A DNA stretch of 49,154 nucleotides from LB3-1 sp036401895 (GTDB lineage Bacteria > Chloroflexota > Chloroflexia > Chloroflexales > Kallotenuaceae). Both the position numbers and the translations under genes were made by a program. The stretch covers positions 1 to 49,154 of the forward strand of contig DASWTW010000239.1 in NCBI GenBank assembly GCA_036401895.1, in the 5' to 3' direction. The notes beneath the pieces are model-generated. The model searched no databases. It was not told the DNA's origin and saw nothing but the letters and a program-made list of their open reading frames with translations. Of the stretch, positions 7,115 to 15,332 are shown piece after piece (the stretch's first letter is position 1; each line of letters opens with the position of its first letter).

Positions 7115-8791
7115 CTAGTTCTTTTTGAGCAGCCAGAACGAGACGGCTGGCGTATCGGCCGCATCGTATGCAAAGTTTTGCACGTTTTTGCGCACGCCGA
7201 ACGGTCGTGTGGGCTGGTACAGAATCGCGTACGGACCCTCATGCTGCACGCGCTCAGTCAGCTGCTTGTACAGCTCGGCGCGCTTGGCGTTGTCCTGCTC
7301 CAGCGCCGCCTGCTGCCCGAGCTGCGTCAGGTCGGCGGGCGCTTCCCAGGCGTTGCGCCAGGCGATCGAGTTGGCGGCGTAGTTGGTGAACGGCGTCACG
7401 TTACCGTCGGGATCGGGGAAGTCCGGCCCCCACAGAATCAGCACCATCTGCGCGTTCTGGGCGCGATAGATCGTCAGCAGCTCGGACTGCTGGATCGCTT
7501 TGATCGTGATCTTCAGCCCGATCTGCTGAAGATCGTTCTGGATCTTGGCCGCCAGCGTGCCCCACTCGACGCCGCCGGGCGCGTTCGCTGCCGCCGTGAC
7601 CAGCAGCTCGATCTCGGTGCCCTCGGCCACGCCGGCCTTAGCGATCAGATCTTTGGCCTTGGCGATGTCCTGGGTGAACGGCTTGGCGCCCGTGTGGCCG
7701 AACAGGCCCGACGGGATGACCTCCTGCACGACCTGGCCGTTGCCGCCCAGCAGATTAGTGACGATCTCATCGTAATTGATCGCGTAGCGGATCGCCTCGC
7801 GCACGTCGTTGTTGTCGAGCGGCGCCTTTTTGGCGTTCATGCCCAGGTAGACCAGCGTCGACGAGGGCGCTTTGACGATCTGAACATCGGGATTATTCGC
7901 CAGCGCCGCGACCTGCTCGGCTCCCAGGTCTTGCACAATATCGGCGTCGCCGGTCTCGATCGCGGCCTGCAAGTTGGCGGCCTCGGCCACGTTGCGCATG
8001 ATCACACGCTTGATCGCCGGAGCCTGGCCCCAGTAGTTGGGATTGGCGGCGAGCACGTTCTGGGTGCTGCGCTCCCAGCTTTCCAGCACATACGGCCCGC
8101 TGCCCGCCGAGTGATCGTTGAGCCAGGTCGAGCCCATGTCTTCGCCGGCGTTGGCCATCACGGTTTCTTTATCGACCACCGCGCCGATCGTGAAGCTCAG
8201 GATCGACAAAAACACCTGCGGGCTGGAGGTCTTGGGCAGCTTGACCTCGACCGTCTGCGGATCGACGGCGCGCAGATTTTCTTTCTTGAGCTGGGCAATA
8301 TCGATCAGCAAAAAGGCCGGCGATTTGTTGAGATCGATCGCGCGGCTCCAGGAGTAGATCACGTCGTCGGCGGTGACGGCGCGGCCAGTGGCGAACTTGG
8401 CGTTCTCGTCCAGCTTAAAGGTGATTGTCCACTGATCGCCGCTGTCCAGGATGTCCCACTGCTTGGCCAGCAGCGGCTTCAGCGCCGGATCGCCGGGCGT
8501 GAAGCTGACCAGCGTCTCGTAGATGTTGCCGACAACCTGGATGCCGCCGAACTCATAGACCACCGCCGGGTCCATGGAAATCTGGTCCGAAAGATCCGCG
8601 GCGAAGACAAGCGTTTCCTGGGCGGTGGTCGCGCCTCCGGCGACACTCGCGGACGGTGCGGCAGACTCGGCGGCAGCGCTCGCAGACGGCTGCGCTGCTG
8701 GATTCGCGGGGGGCGAGCCACACGCGGCAAGCAGCAGGCTCAGGCTGACAAACGCCATGAGCAGGCGAAGAACAGAGCGGGAGCGGAACAT
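7115..8791 (-). CDS. ABC transporter substrate-binding lipoprotein, SBP_bac_5 family
   Basis: A 558-residue extracellular binding protein. It begins with a lipoprotein signal peptide, and the lipobox LLAAC puts the lipidated Cys at about residue 24. A Pro/Ala/Ser-rich tether (about 25-60) follows. The mature part shows the family signature around AVTADDVIYSWSRAIDLNKSP and the middle block AIRYAINYDEIVTNLLGGNG. A late region, ILWGPDFPDPDGNVTPF, is typical of peptide-binding members. Ribosome binding site AAGGAGG precedes the ATG at 8791. It is the first gene of the SBP-DppB-DppC operon. The ligand is uncertain: peptides, nickel or oligosaccharides are all known in this family. Confidence 0.93.
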   Translation of the reverse strand: MFRSRSVLRLLMAFVSLSLLLAACGSPPANPAAQPSASAAAESAAPSASVAGGATTAQETLVFAADLSDQISMDPAVVYEFGGIQVVGNIYETLVSFTPGDPALKPLLAKQWDILDSGDQWTITFKLDENAKFATGRAVTADDVIYSWSRAIDLNKSPAFLLIDIAQLKKENLRAVDPQTVEVKLPKTSSPQVFLSILSFTIGAVVDKETVMANAGEDMGSTWLNDHSAGSGPYVLESWERSTQNVLAANPNYWGQAPAIKRVIMRNVAEAANLQAAIETGDADIVQDLGAEQVAALANNPDVQIVKAPSSTLVYLGMNAKKAPLDNNDVREAIRYAINYDEIVTNLLGGNGQVVQEVIPSGLFGHTGAKPFTQDIAKAKDLIAKAGVAEGTEIELLVTAAANAPGGVEWGTLAAKIQNDLQQIGLKITIKAIQQSELLTIYRAQNAQMVLILWGPDFPDPDGNVTPFTNYAANSIAWRNAWEAPADLTQLGQQAALEQDNAKRAELYKQLTERVQHEGPYAILYQPTRPFGVRKNVQNFAYDAADTPAVSFWLLKKN

Positions 8792-8900
8792 AGCTGGCCT
8801 CCTTTGCGTAGCTGTATGAATCGCTCATCGGTCGAGCGCGGCTACGATCGCGCAGTGAGCAGTGGAATGGACGGGCTCGGTCGTCGAGCAGTGGTGGCGC

Positions 8901-9770
8901 TCATGCCTTGGGCCACGCCGCCAATTGTATGACATCCGTTCCATATCGTTCAACCATGTTCTGAAAAACCGTCATGGTGCGTTCATCCAGCGGCACATAG
9001 ATCGCCCAGTACAGTGTTCCCGAGCGTGTCAGCAGCTGGGACGAGCTGGCCATGTAGCGGATCGGCCCCAGGTTCGGATGGTGGTAATCATACATCAGAC
9101 TATCGGTGGTGCTGTCGCCGTCCTCGAATCGCGCTCGCTCCCAGTATAGCCGAAAGGCCGGATGCTTCCAGAGCGCCGCCAGTGTCTGCTTGAAGTAGGG
9201 ATGAAACCGGTATCTGAGCGTAATCCCACGAAAGAAGCGAATGTTATGCATAGCGTTTCTTGACCACTCCTCGCGCAGAATAGTGCGATAGCTGGAGTCG
9301 CGCGAGAAGATCACGCGCATAATATTGTGAGCTGCCGGCGCATCGGCGGGATAGTTCACCAGATCATCGTACAGATCGAACAGATGCAGCGCGCCGCTGT
9401 TGACGGCGATCACATCCGCGTACACGTCGACCAGCATCGCCGGTAGCCGGAGCGAGGCCAGCATTGCGAGCAGCATCTTGAGCTTTTCTTCGGGATCGCT
9501 TTGCGGTGACGCCAGATTGCTGTTGTCGAGCAACATCGCCGCGAAGAAAAACTGTTCGCGCTCCACGCTGGTCAGCTCCAGCGCATCCGCCAGCCGCAGC
9601 ACAATGTCGGGATCGATCTTGCGCAATACTCCCTGCTCGATGCGCTCAAGCGTGCGCTTATCGACACCGGCTTTATCGGCGAGAGTCTGCTGAGTCCACT
9701 GAGTCCCACCCGCATCGCGATGCTCTTTGCGCAACGACCGAACCAGCTTACCGAACATATCTTTCTGCAT
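8901..9770 (-). CDS. XRE-family regulator with MmyB-like ligand-binding domain
   Basis: A 289-residue transcription factor. The N-terminal helix-turn-helix (about residues 8-70) includes WTQQTLADKAGVDKRTLERIEQG, a Cro/C1-type recognition helix. The C-terminal two thirds resemble the MmyB-like PAS-type domain: PAMLVDVYADVIAVNSGALHLF, then RDSSYRTILREEW, and near the end YHHPNLGPIRYMASS. In known relatives this domain binds a fatty-acid-like small molecule. It is divergent from the KaiC-like gene, with a 222-bp gap between them. Its targets are unknown; the adjacent ABC operon or itself are possible. Confidence 0.85.
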   Translation of the reverse strand: MQKDMFGKLVRSLRKEHRDAGGTQWTQQTLADKAGVDKRTLERIEQGVLRKIDPDIVLRLADALELTSVEREQFFFAAMLLDNSNLASPQSDPEEKLKMLLAMLASLRLPAMLVDVYADVIAVNSGALHLFDLYDDLVNYPADAPAAHNIMRVIFSRDSSYRTILREEWSRNAMHNIRFFRGITLRYRFHPYFKQTLAALWKHPAFRLYWERARFEDGDSTTDSLMYDYHHPNLGPIRYMASSSQLLTRSGTLYWAIYVPLDERTMTVFQNMVERYGTDVIQLAAWPKA

Positions 9771-9992
9771 TCTATTCTCTGGAAATGCCCTGATGTGCCG
9801 CGCATCGATACAGATCGATAGCAGGCGCGCACTCCGCTTTCTTTAACATAACATAAAATAAGTGACCAGGCGCGGCGGATAGTACAGCTGTGCTGGTATG
9901 ATTCATGCCTGAGGCCGCGCACAGAGCCCGGTCTTGTGGTATGATCCCTGAGCTTCCGTGATGTTCTCCCTGATGTGCAGGAATGTGAGGCC

Positions 9993-11432
9993 ATGCAGGA
10001 TACTGGATCTCTCGCACCGTTTACCACGCGTGTTCCCACCGGGATCACCGGCGCTGATGCGATTCTTCGAGGTGGCTTGTTTCGTGGTGGGAGCTATCTC
10101 ATCACCGGCGAGCCCGGCAACGGCAAGACGATCTTTGCCAACCAGCTTGCCTTTCACACCGTGGCGCAGGGTGGGCGTGTGGTATACGTAACGCTGCTGA
10201 CCGAAACCCACGACCAGCTGATCGCGCAGGTGCGGGCGCTGAAGTTCTTCGATCCAGAGGCGCTGGGAGAGAGCTTGTTGTATCTCAGCGGCACCAAGAC
10301 GCTGCTCGAATCAGGCATGGATGGTCTGCGCACGCTGCTGCGCGATGTCGTTCGCGATCACCACGCGACGCTGCTGGTCATCGATCGCCTCACGCCGGCC
10401 GAGACGGTCGCCGCATCTGAGCTGGCTTTTGAGCAGTTTATCCGCGAATTTCAGGCGTTTGTGGCCGCGCGCGGCTGCACCACGGTGATTCTGACCGGGC
10501 ATGTGTATGGCGAGCATGTGGCAGCCTGGGGTACGCTGGTCGACGGCGTGATCCGGCTGAGCGACGAGCTGATGGAGCATCGCGCGGTTCGCTTCCTGGA
10601 GGTGCAGAAGTTTCGCGGCAGCGATCATCTGCGGGGCCGGCACACCTTTGAGATTACGCAGCGCGGCATCGAGGTGTATCCGCGCATGGAGGCGCTGTAC
10701 ACGCTGCCGACCGTCGCCGAGGCCGAGCACGTGGCGCGGCTGCGAACGGGCGTGCCTAAACTGGACGCGCTGCTTCACGGCGGTCTCGTCACTGGCTCAA
10801 CGACGCTGCTGCTCGGCCCGGCAGGCTGTGGCAAGACCAGCCTGGGACTGGCCTTTTTGGCGGAAGGCGCCAATGCCGAAGAGCCAGGATTGTACTTCGG
10901 CTTCTACGAGCGTCCCATACGGTTGCTGCGCAAGGCCGATCAGATCGGCGTGCCGCTGCGTCGGGCTGTAGATGCTGAGCAGGTGGTGATCCGCTGGCAG
11001 CCGCCGCTGGAAGATTACCTCGATCGACTCCTGGCCGAGCTGCTGGCGGAAGTTCGTCGCTGTGGTGTGCGCCGCCTGTTTATCGATGGCCTGGATGGCC
11101 TGAGCGCCGCCGCGATTTATCCTAACCGGCTGCGTCCCGCTTTCACCGCCCTGGTCAACGAGCTGCGTGCCCTTGAGGTGACGGTGCTCTTTTCGCTGGA
11201 TCTGCCCGAGATGATCAGCACATCAGTCAGCATTCCGGCCAACGGCATCTCCGCGATCTCCGATAATCTGATCGTGGTGCGCTCCGTCGAGGCCGGGCCG
11301 AAGGTGCGGCAGGTGCTGGAGGTTATGAAGGTTCGCGACAGCGACTACGACTCGACGATCCATAACTTCATCATCAGCGCGCAGGGCATCGAGCTGACAC
11401 TGCCGGAGGATGGCGAAGCGCCAAGAACCTAG
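9993..11432 (+). CDS. double-domain KaiC/RadA-like ATPase
   Basis: A 479-residue protein with two tandem RecA-fold KaiC-type domains. The first P-loop is GEPGNGKT (about residues 39-46) in the context TGITGADAILRGGLFRGGSY. The second is GPAGCGKTS (about 275-283) after TGVPKLDALLHGGLVTG. Walker B-like strands are LLVIDRLT and RRLFIDGLDG. Such proteins often act in signalling outside clocks; no kaiA or kaiB is visible. The sequences where KaiC has its paired catalytic glutamates read VTLLTE and FGFYE, so clock-like chemistry is not assured. I chose ATG 9993, with AGGA (9979-9982) upstream, over a GTG at 9975. The stop TAG lies inside a GAACCTAG repeat. Confidence 0.85.
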   Translation: MQDTGSLAPFTTRVPTGITGADAILRGGLFRGGSYLITGEPGNGKTIFANQLAFHTVAQGGRVVYVTLLTETHDQLIAQVRALKFFDPEALGESLLYLSGTKTLLESGMDGLRTLLRDVVRDHHATLLVIDRLTPAETVAASELAFEQFIREFQAFVAARGCTTVILTGHVYGEHVAAWGTLVDGVIRLSDELMEHRAVRFLEVQKFRGSDHLRGRHTFEITQRGIEVYPRMEALYTLPTVAEAEHVARLRTGVPKLDALLHGGLVTGSTTLLLGPAGCGKTSLGLAFLAEGANAEEPGLYFGFYERPIRLLRKADQIGVPLRRAVDAEQVVIRWQPPLEDYLDRLLAELLAEVRRCGVRRLFIDGLDGLSAAAIYPNRLRPAFTALVNELRALEVTVLFSLDLPEMISTSVSIPANGISAISDNLIVVRSVEAGPKVRQVLEVMKVRDSDYDSTIHNFIISAQGIELTLPEDGEAPRT

Positions 11433-11470
11433 AACCCAGAACTTAAAACCCAGAACCGGGAACCGAAAAC
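11423..11470. repeat. GAACC-type short direct repeats overlapping a stop codon
   Basis: Degenerate units of GAACCTA/GAACCCA/GAACCGG run from 11423 to about 11470. The first unit, AAGAACCTAG, supplies the last codons and the TAG stop (11430-11432) of the KaiC-like gene. The same ten bases end the uxaC gene at 37221-37230. Confidence 0.7.
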
Positions 11471-11524
11471 AGCACATCTCAGCAAAACGCCGCTCTCCTG
11501 CACAACTCCACTGCTTCCTGATCC

Positions 11525-11581
11525 GAGTCAGAGCTGACTCAAGATCGATCCTTCTGATCGAGAAGGCTGCTTCGGCGGCTT
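11525..11581 (+). terminator. candidate terminator hairpins after the KaiC-like gene
   Basis: Two small hairpins lie in tandem. The first is GAGTCA-GAGC-TGACTC at 11525-11540. The second has AAGGCTGC and GCGGCTT arms around a stable TTCG loop at 11564-11581, followed by ATTTG. The U-tract is poor. They sit between convergent genes, where termination is expected. Confidence 0.4.
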
Positions 11582-11612
11582 ATTTGTCGTGCCCAAAGAT
11601 CGAGTGAGGCTG

Positions 11613-12416
11613 TTAGGCGCTTGCCTGGCGCAGCAGCCTGGCTGTCTCCGCGTTCGCCGGAAAGAACGACTCGATCGCCAGCTCCGATAGTGTGACATCA
11701 ACAGGCGTTCCAAAGAGCATCGTTGTGCTCAAGAAGGAAAGCACGCCCGCGTCGGTCGTTAGCTGAAACGGCACGGCGATCTGTGCTTCGGGCCGATCGA
11801 TAAACGGCGTGCTTGATCGGACGCTGCCCACGGGATAGCTCGCCAGCTCATGCAGCAGATCGATAAGCACCCGGTCGGCGCTGAGATCGATCTGACGCCG
11901 CAGCCGGGCCAGTAGATGTGCGCGCCACTCGGGCAAATTCGCGATACGCGGCGCCAGGCCCTCCGGGTGCAAGCTCAGTCGCAAGACGTTGACCGGCGGC
12001 TGGACTAGTGCGGGCGCAATTCCCACAAGTAGCGGCGCGACCGCGCCGTTAGACGCGATAAGTGTCCAGTGGCGATCGATCGCCAGCGCCGGATACGGCT
12101 CCTGCCCTCGCAGCACCACATCGATCGCCCGCCGCGCCGCTCCCAGCGCCGGATCGTCGAGCTGCCGCTCGGGGAAGACCGGCGCGTAGCCCGCCGCCGT
12201 CAACAGCAGGTTGCGCTCACGCAGCGGAACGTCCAGCTGCTCGGCCAGGTGCAGCAGCATCGCGCGGCTGGGCAGGGCGCGTCCAGTCTCAAGAAAGCTG
12301 AGATGCTTGGCGGAAATATCGGCCTCGCCGGCAAGATCGAGCTGGCTCATGCGCCGGCGTTGACGCCATGTGCGCAGAAGCTGCCCGACTGGCTGTGATT
12401 GCATTGTGCTGGTCAT
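11613..12416 (-). CDS. XRE-family regulator with MmyB-like domain
   Basis: A 267-residue transcription factor. The helix-turn-helix spans about residues 10-65, with LLRTWRQRRRMSQLDLAGEA and the recognition segment SAKHLSFLETGRALPSRAML. This form, followed by LTAAGYAPVFPER, is the classic signature of the MmyB-type XRE group. The C-terminal domain includes ALAIDRHWTLIASNGAVAPL and the final PFQLTTDAGVLSFLSTTMLF. The family senses small lipophilic ligands in known cases. I chose the ATG at 12416; a GTG at 12422 and an ATG at 12404 are also possible. The upstream 300 bp contain a GAACAAA-type repeat, and the SnoaL-like gene is divergent and may be its target. Confidence 0.87.
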   Translation of the reverse strand: MTSTMQSQPVGQLLRTWRQRRRMSQLDLAGEADISAKHLSFLETGRALPSRAMLLHLAEQLDVPLRERNLLLTAAGYAPVFPERQLDDPALGAARRAIDVVLRGQEPYPALAIDRHWTLIASNGAVAPLLVGIAPALVQPPVNVLRLSLHPEGLAPRIANLPEWRAHLLARLRRQIDLSADRVLIDLLHELASYPVGSVRSSTPFIDRPEAQIAVPFQLTTDAGVLSFLSTTMLFGTPVDVTLSELAIESFFPANAETARLLRQASA

Positions 12417-12721
12417 GCGCACATCATAGCATCGCGCAGGGCGTGCGGCTATTACCTCGCTGGTAAAAGAATCGGCGCTACGAACAAAAGATCAAACGAA
12501 CAAACGAACAAAACGACAATCAAGCACCCAAAAACCACAGAACAACACGCAGCCTCATTAATTGTTCCCTTGTTTCTTTGTTCCTTTGTTTGCCCGCAGG
12601 GCAGCACGTGAGGGCCTTAATATTACCTCTCAAGTAATTGATCCCCAGCCGTACAGCCGCTATCGTAAAAAGCACGAGCCGCAGCGACCAGGTAGCTGGT
12701 CAATCACAGATGGGAGCCATT
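12417..12721. other. intergenic region with a dispersed GAACAAA/TTGTTCC repeat
   Basis: This gap separates the divergent XRE regulator and SnoaL-like genes. From about 12478 to 12520 the plus strand is A-rich, with repeated CGAACAAA units. From about 12559 to 12592 it becomes TTGTTCCCTTGTTTC and CTTTGTTCCTTTGTTTG, roughly complementary to the first half. The two halves could fold into an imperfect hairpin. I see no gene here. Confidence 0.6.
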
Positions 12722-13099
12722 ATGAGCCAGTCTAACGAATTGATCGATCGATATTTTGCTGTCTGGAACGAGCGCGATACGGCGCGGCGGCAGGAGCTGA
12801 TCGCGCAGACGTGGGCCGAAGACGCGAGCTATCTCGATCCCTTGATGCAGGGCGAGGGCCACTCCGGCATCGATAGCATGGTACACAACGTTCAGCAGCA
12901 GTTCGCCGGTCACCAGTTCCGCCAGCTCGGCGCGACCGACGCGCACCATGACCGGCTGCGCTTCTCGTGGGAGCTGGTATCCGATGCGGGCTCGGCTGTG
13001 GTGGCCGGAACCGATTTTGGAGTAGTCGCGGCCGATGGACGGCTTCAAAGCGTCACGGGTTTCTTAGATCAAACACCGGCCATCGAGTCGGCTGAGTAA
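12722..13099 (+). CDS. SnoaL/NTF2-like small protein
   Basis: A 125-residue protein with the NTF2-like fold signature. The opening helix is LIDRYFAVWNERDTARRQEL, followed by WAEDASYLDPLMQGEGHSGI. The later strands are HHDRLRFSWELVSDAGSAVV and VVAADGRLQSVTGF. Family members are small cone-shaped dimers acting as polyketide cyclases, isomerases or simple ligand binders, and the activity cannot be assigned here. The ATG at 12722 has GGGAG (12713-12717) just upstream; longer in-frame starts lack such a site. The next gene follows after 15 bp and is surely co-transcribed. Confidence 0.85.
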   Translation: MSQSNELIDRYFAVWNERDTARRQELIAQTWAEDASYLDPLMQGEGHSGIDSMVHNVQQQFAGHQFRQLGATDAHHDRLRFSWELVSDAGSAVVAGTDFGVVAADGRLQSVTGFLDQTPAIESAE

Positions 13100-13114
13100 A
13101 ACAGGAGGAATCGT

Positions 13115-13513
13115 ATGTCACTCTTTCAGATGTCGCCGTTTTTGCGCCGTGTTCTGCTCGCCGATGCCCTGGTCAGCGGCGCGACCGGGCTGCTGATGCT
13201 GCTCGGCGCCGGCCTCCTGACCGATATGCTGGATCTGCCGGCGGCGCTGCTGCGTACTGCGGGCTTGATCCTGTTGCCCTACGCGCTGTTTGTCGTCTAC
13301 GTCGCGACCCGCAGCAGCCAGCGCGCCGCTGTGTGGGCCGTGATCCTGATCAACGCGCTCTGGGCCGTCGATAGCATCGTGTTGCTGCTGAGCGGATGGG
13401 TTGCGCCGAACGCGCTCGGCTATGCCTTTGTGATCGTCCAGGCGCTGGCGGTCGCGGTCTTTGCCGAGCTACAGTACATCGGGGTGCGCCGGGCTACCGC
13501 AACGATCGCCTGA
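13115..13513 (+). CDS. small four-helix membrane protein, function unknown
   Basis: A 132-residue protein with four hydrophobic helices: about residues 12-35 (LADALVSGATGLLMLLGAGL), 42-63, 70-92 and 97-118. There are no charged catalytic motifs, only a loop ATRSSQRAA on one side. The start is marked by a strong site AGGAGGA before ATG 13115. It follows the SnoaL-like gene by 15 bp, so the two probably work together. I do not recognise a named family with certainty. A good hairpin terminator follows at 13551. Confidence 0.8.
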   Translation: MSLFQMSPFLRRVLLADALVSGATGLLMLLGAGLLTDMLDLPAALLRTAGLILLPYALFVVYVATRSSQRAAVWAVILINALWAVDSIVLLLSGWVAPNALGYAFVIVQALAVAVFAELQYIGVRRATATIA

Positions 13514-13550
13514 GAACTCAAGCATACAAGCCATCGACGACAAAAGCACG

Positions 13551-13596
13551 GGCCAATCACTTGCTCTGACCCCGCATCAGAGTGTTGTGATTGGCC
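13551..13596 (+). terminator. long stem-loop terminator after the SnoaL/membrane pair
   Basis: GGCCAATCAC (13551-13560) pairs perfectly with GTGATTGGCC (13587-13596). Inside the stem, CTCTGA pairs with TCAGAG around a CCCCGCA loop. The bases after the stem are only moderately T-rich (TCGTTGCGTTG). Confidence 0.65.
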
Positions 13597-13812
13597 TCGT
13601 TGCGTTGCATTATACACCCTTTGAAATGGGATTGCAAGGGGTTTGCACATGCAATTTTCTAGATTCGGTGAAATTGGATCGTATTTCGCCCCAAAATTGC
13701 CACAAATTTAATCTTGTAGGTTCTGATCTTCCTTGTTAGACTCCCCATATTGTTAAATCCAGGTAAAGAAACATCTCGCTGTGGAGACAAAGGACACGAA
13801 GGAGAGTTCATC
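13597..13812 (+). promoter_or_regulatory. AT-richer leader of the cellulase gene
   Basis: This stretch is clearly AT-richer than its surroundings and must carry the cellulase promoter. An inverted repeat TTGCA-CA-TGCAA lies at 13643-13654 with another TTGCAA just before it; this could be an operator. I could not pick a convincing -35/-10 pair. The Shine-Dalgarno GGAGAG ends just before the ATG at 13813. Confidence 0.35.
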
Positions 13813-15243
13813 ATGGATCAACACTTCAAGCTACGCTCGGCGCTGGTCGCACTGGTGGTGGTAGCGCTGCTAGGCTCGATCGCGCTGCTGCCCACACCGC
13901 CGGCTCATGCGATCAGCACGCCCTGGCTCAGCGTTTCCGGCCGGTATATCAAAGATCCGAGCGGCAACAACGTGGTTCTGCGCGGCGTGTCGCTGATCGA
14001 TGTGTCGGTGGCGAACACCCGCACCCGCAACGCTCTCGCCCAGATCGACATGGCGACCAATAGCGCCGACGGCTGGTACGCTCGCGTTGTGCGCTTGCCG
14101 GTCTACCCAGACGCGATCGACGGACAGCCGGGCTGGAACGCCAATCCCGACGCGTATTTCAACAATCATCTCAACCCGGCGGTGCAGCGCTGTATCGCCC
14201 GGCAGATCTACTGCATCATCGACTGGCACTACATCAAAGACTACAACTCCACGGCGGTCGACACGGCTACCCGCAACTTTTGGAGCTATGTCGCGCCGAA
14301 GTACAAAGACGTGCCGAACGTGATCTTCGAGCTATACAACGAGCCGATCTATCCCGACAGCTGGAGCACCTGGAAAACATGGGCGCAGCCGTGGGTCAAT
14401 CTGATCCGCGCTGCAGCGCCGAACAACCTGATTCTGGTCGGCGGTCCGCGCTGGTCGCAGAATGTCGCCGAGGCCGCGACGAATCCCTTCACCGGACGCA
14501 ATATTGCGTATGTGGCGCACATCTACCCACAGCATGGCGGCCAGAGCACCTGGGATGCCTGGTTCGGCAATAGCTCGGCGACGGTGCCCTACTTCATCAC
14601 CGAGTGGGGCTGGCAGCAGGGCGGCGCGGTGCCCACCAGCGGCACGCGATCCGGCTATGGCGTTCCCTTCAGCAGCTATCTGGATAGCAAGGGCGTGAGC
14701 TGGACGGCCTGGACCTTTGACATCTACTGGCAGCCGGTGATGTTCGACACCAGCTGGAACTTGCTGGGCGGCGAAAATTACATGGGCCAGTTCACCAAAG
14801 ATCTGCTCTACCAGCGCCGCAACGATAATCTGCCCGGCGGTGGCACCGGCCCAACGCCCACAACTCCGCCGACCGGCCCGACCAGCACGCCGACTCGCAC
14901 GCCGACGCCGGTTCCGGGCGGTAGCTGTGTCGTGACCTACACCATCAGTGATAATTGGGGCACCGGCTTTAACGCGAACGTGACGATCAAAAACAACAGC
15001 GCGACGGCGATCAACGGCTGGACGCTGGCCTGGAGCTTCGGCGGCAACCAGCAGATCACCAATCTGTGGAACGGAACCTATACTCAGTCAGGTCAGGCCG
15101 TGTCGGTGCGGAATGCGAGCTATAACAACGTGATAGGCGCGAACGGCGGCACTGTCAGCTTTGGTTTTAGCGCCAACTACAGCGGCACCAATGCTCGCCC
15201 GGCCAGCTTCCGGCTGAACGGTACGACGTGCAGCGTATCGTAA
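13813..15243 (+). CDS. secreted GH5 cellulase with C-terminal CBM2
   Basis: A 476-residue secreted endoglucanase-like enzyme that would cleave beta-1,4-glucans outside the cell. A signal peptide (1 to about 33, ending in PPAHA) is followed by a GH5 TIM barrel. The acid/base Glu is E177 in FELYNEP and the nucleophile is E264 in FITEWGW. The His of the DWHYIKDYN block and the AHIYP strand fit the family. A Pro/Thr-rich linker (about 345-368) joins a CBM2 cellulose-binding module (about 370-476), which starts CVVTYTISDNWGTGFNANV and has a Cys near each end. The start ATG 13813 has GGAGAG upstream. It stands alone between terminators. Confidence 0.95.
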   Translation: MDQHFKLRSALVALVVVALLGSIALLPTPPAHAISTPWLSVSGRYIKDPSGNNVVLRGVSLIDVSVANTRTRNALAQIDMATNSADGWYARVVRLPVYPDAIDGQPGWNANPDAYFNNHLNPAVQRCIARQIYCIIDWHYIKDYNSTAVDTATRNFWSYVAPKYKDVPNVIFELYNEPIYPDSWSTWKTWAQPWVNLIRAAAPNNLILVGGPRWSQNVAEAATNPFTGRNIAYVAHIYPQHGGQSTWDAWFGNSSATVPYFITEWGWQQGGAVPTSGTRSGYGVPFSSYLDSKGVSWTAWTFDIYWQPVMFDTSWNLLGGENYMGQFTKDLLYQRRNDNLPGGGTGPTPTTPPTGPTSTPTRTPTPVPGGSCVVTYTISDNWGTGFNANVTIKNNSATAINGWTLAWSFGGNQQITNLWNGTYTQSGQAVSVRNASYNNVIGANGGTVSFGFSANYSGTNARPASFRLNGTTCSVS

Positions 15244-15294
15244 GACTCAGGATCTGAGTCGTCTCGAAGATCGAGGCGATGAGGCACAGGCAAA

Positions 15295-15326
15295 CCTCCG
15301 AATCGTGGCTACGGTTCGGAGGTTTT
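15295..15326 (+). terminator. intrinsic terminator after the cellulase gene
   Basis: CCTCCGAA (15295-15302) pairs with TTCGGAGG (15315-15322), followed directly by TTTT. A further perfect hairpin, GACTCAG-GAT-CTGAGTC, lies at 15244-15260 right after the stop codon. Confidence 0.85.
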
Positions 15327-15332
15327 GCGATC

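Noticed and set aside
7178..8932. A 584-codon open frame opposite the peptide-binding protein gene
   Set aside because: It is a GC-driven antisense shadow; the minus-strand protein has a clear signal peptide, family motifs and ribosome site.
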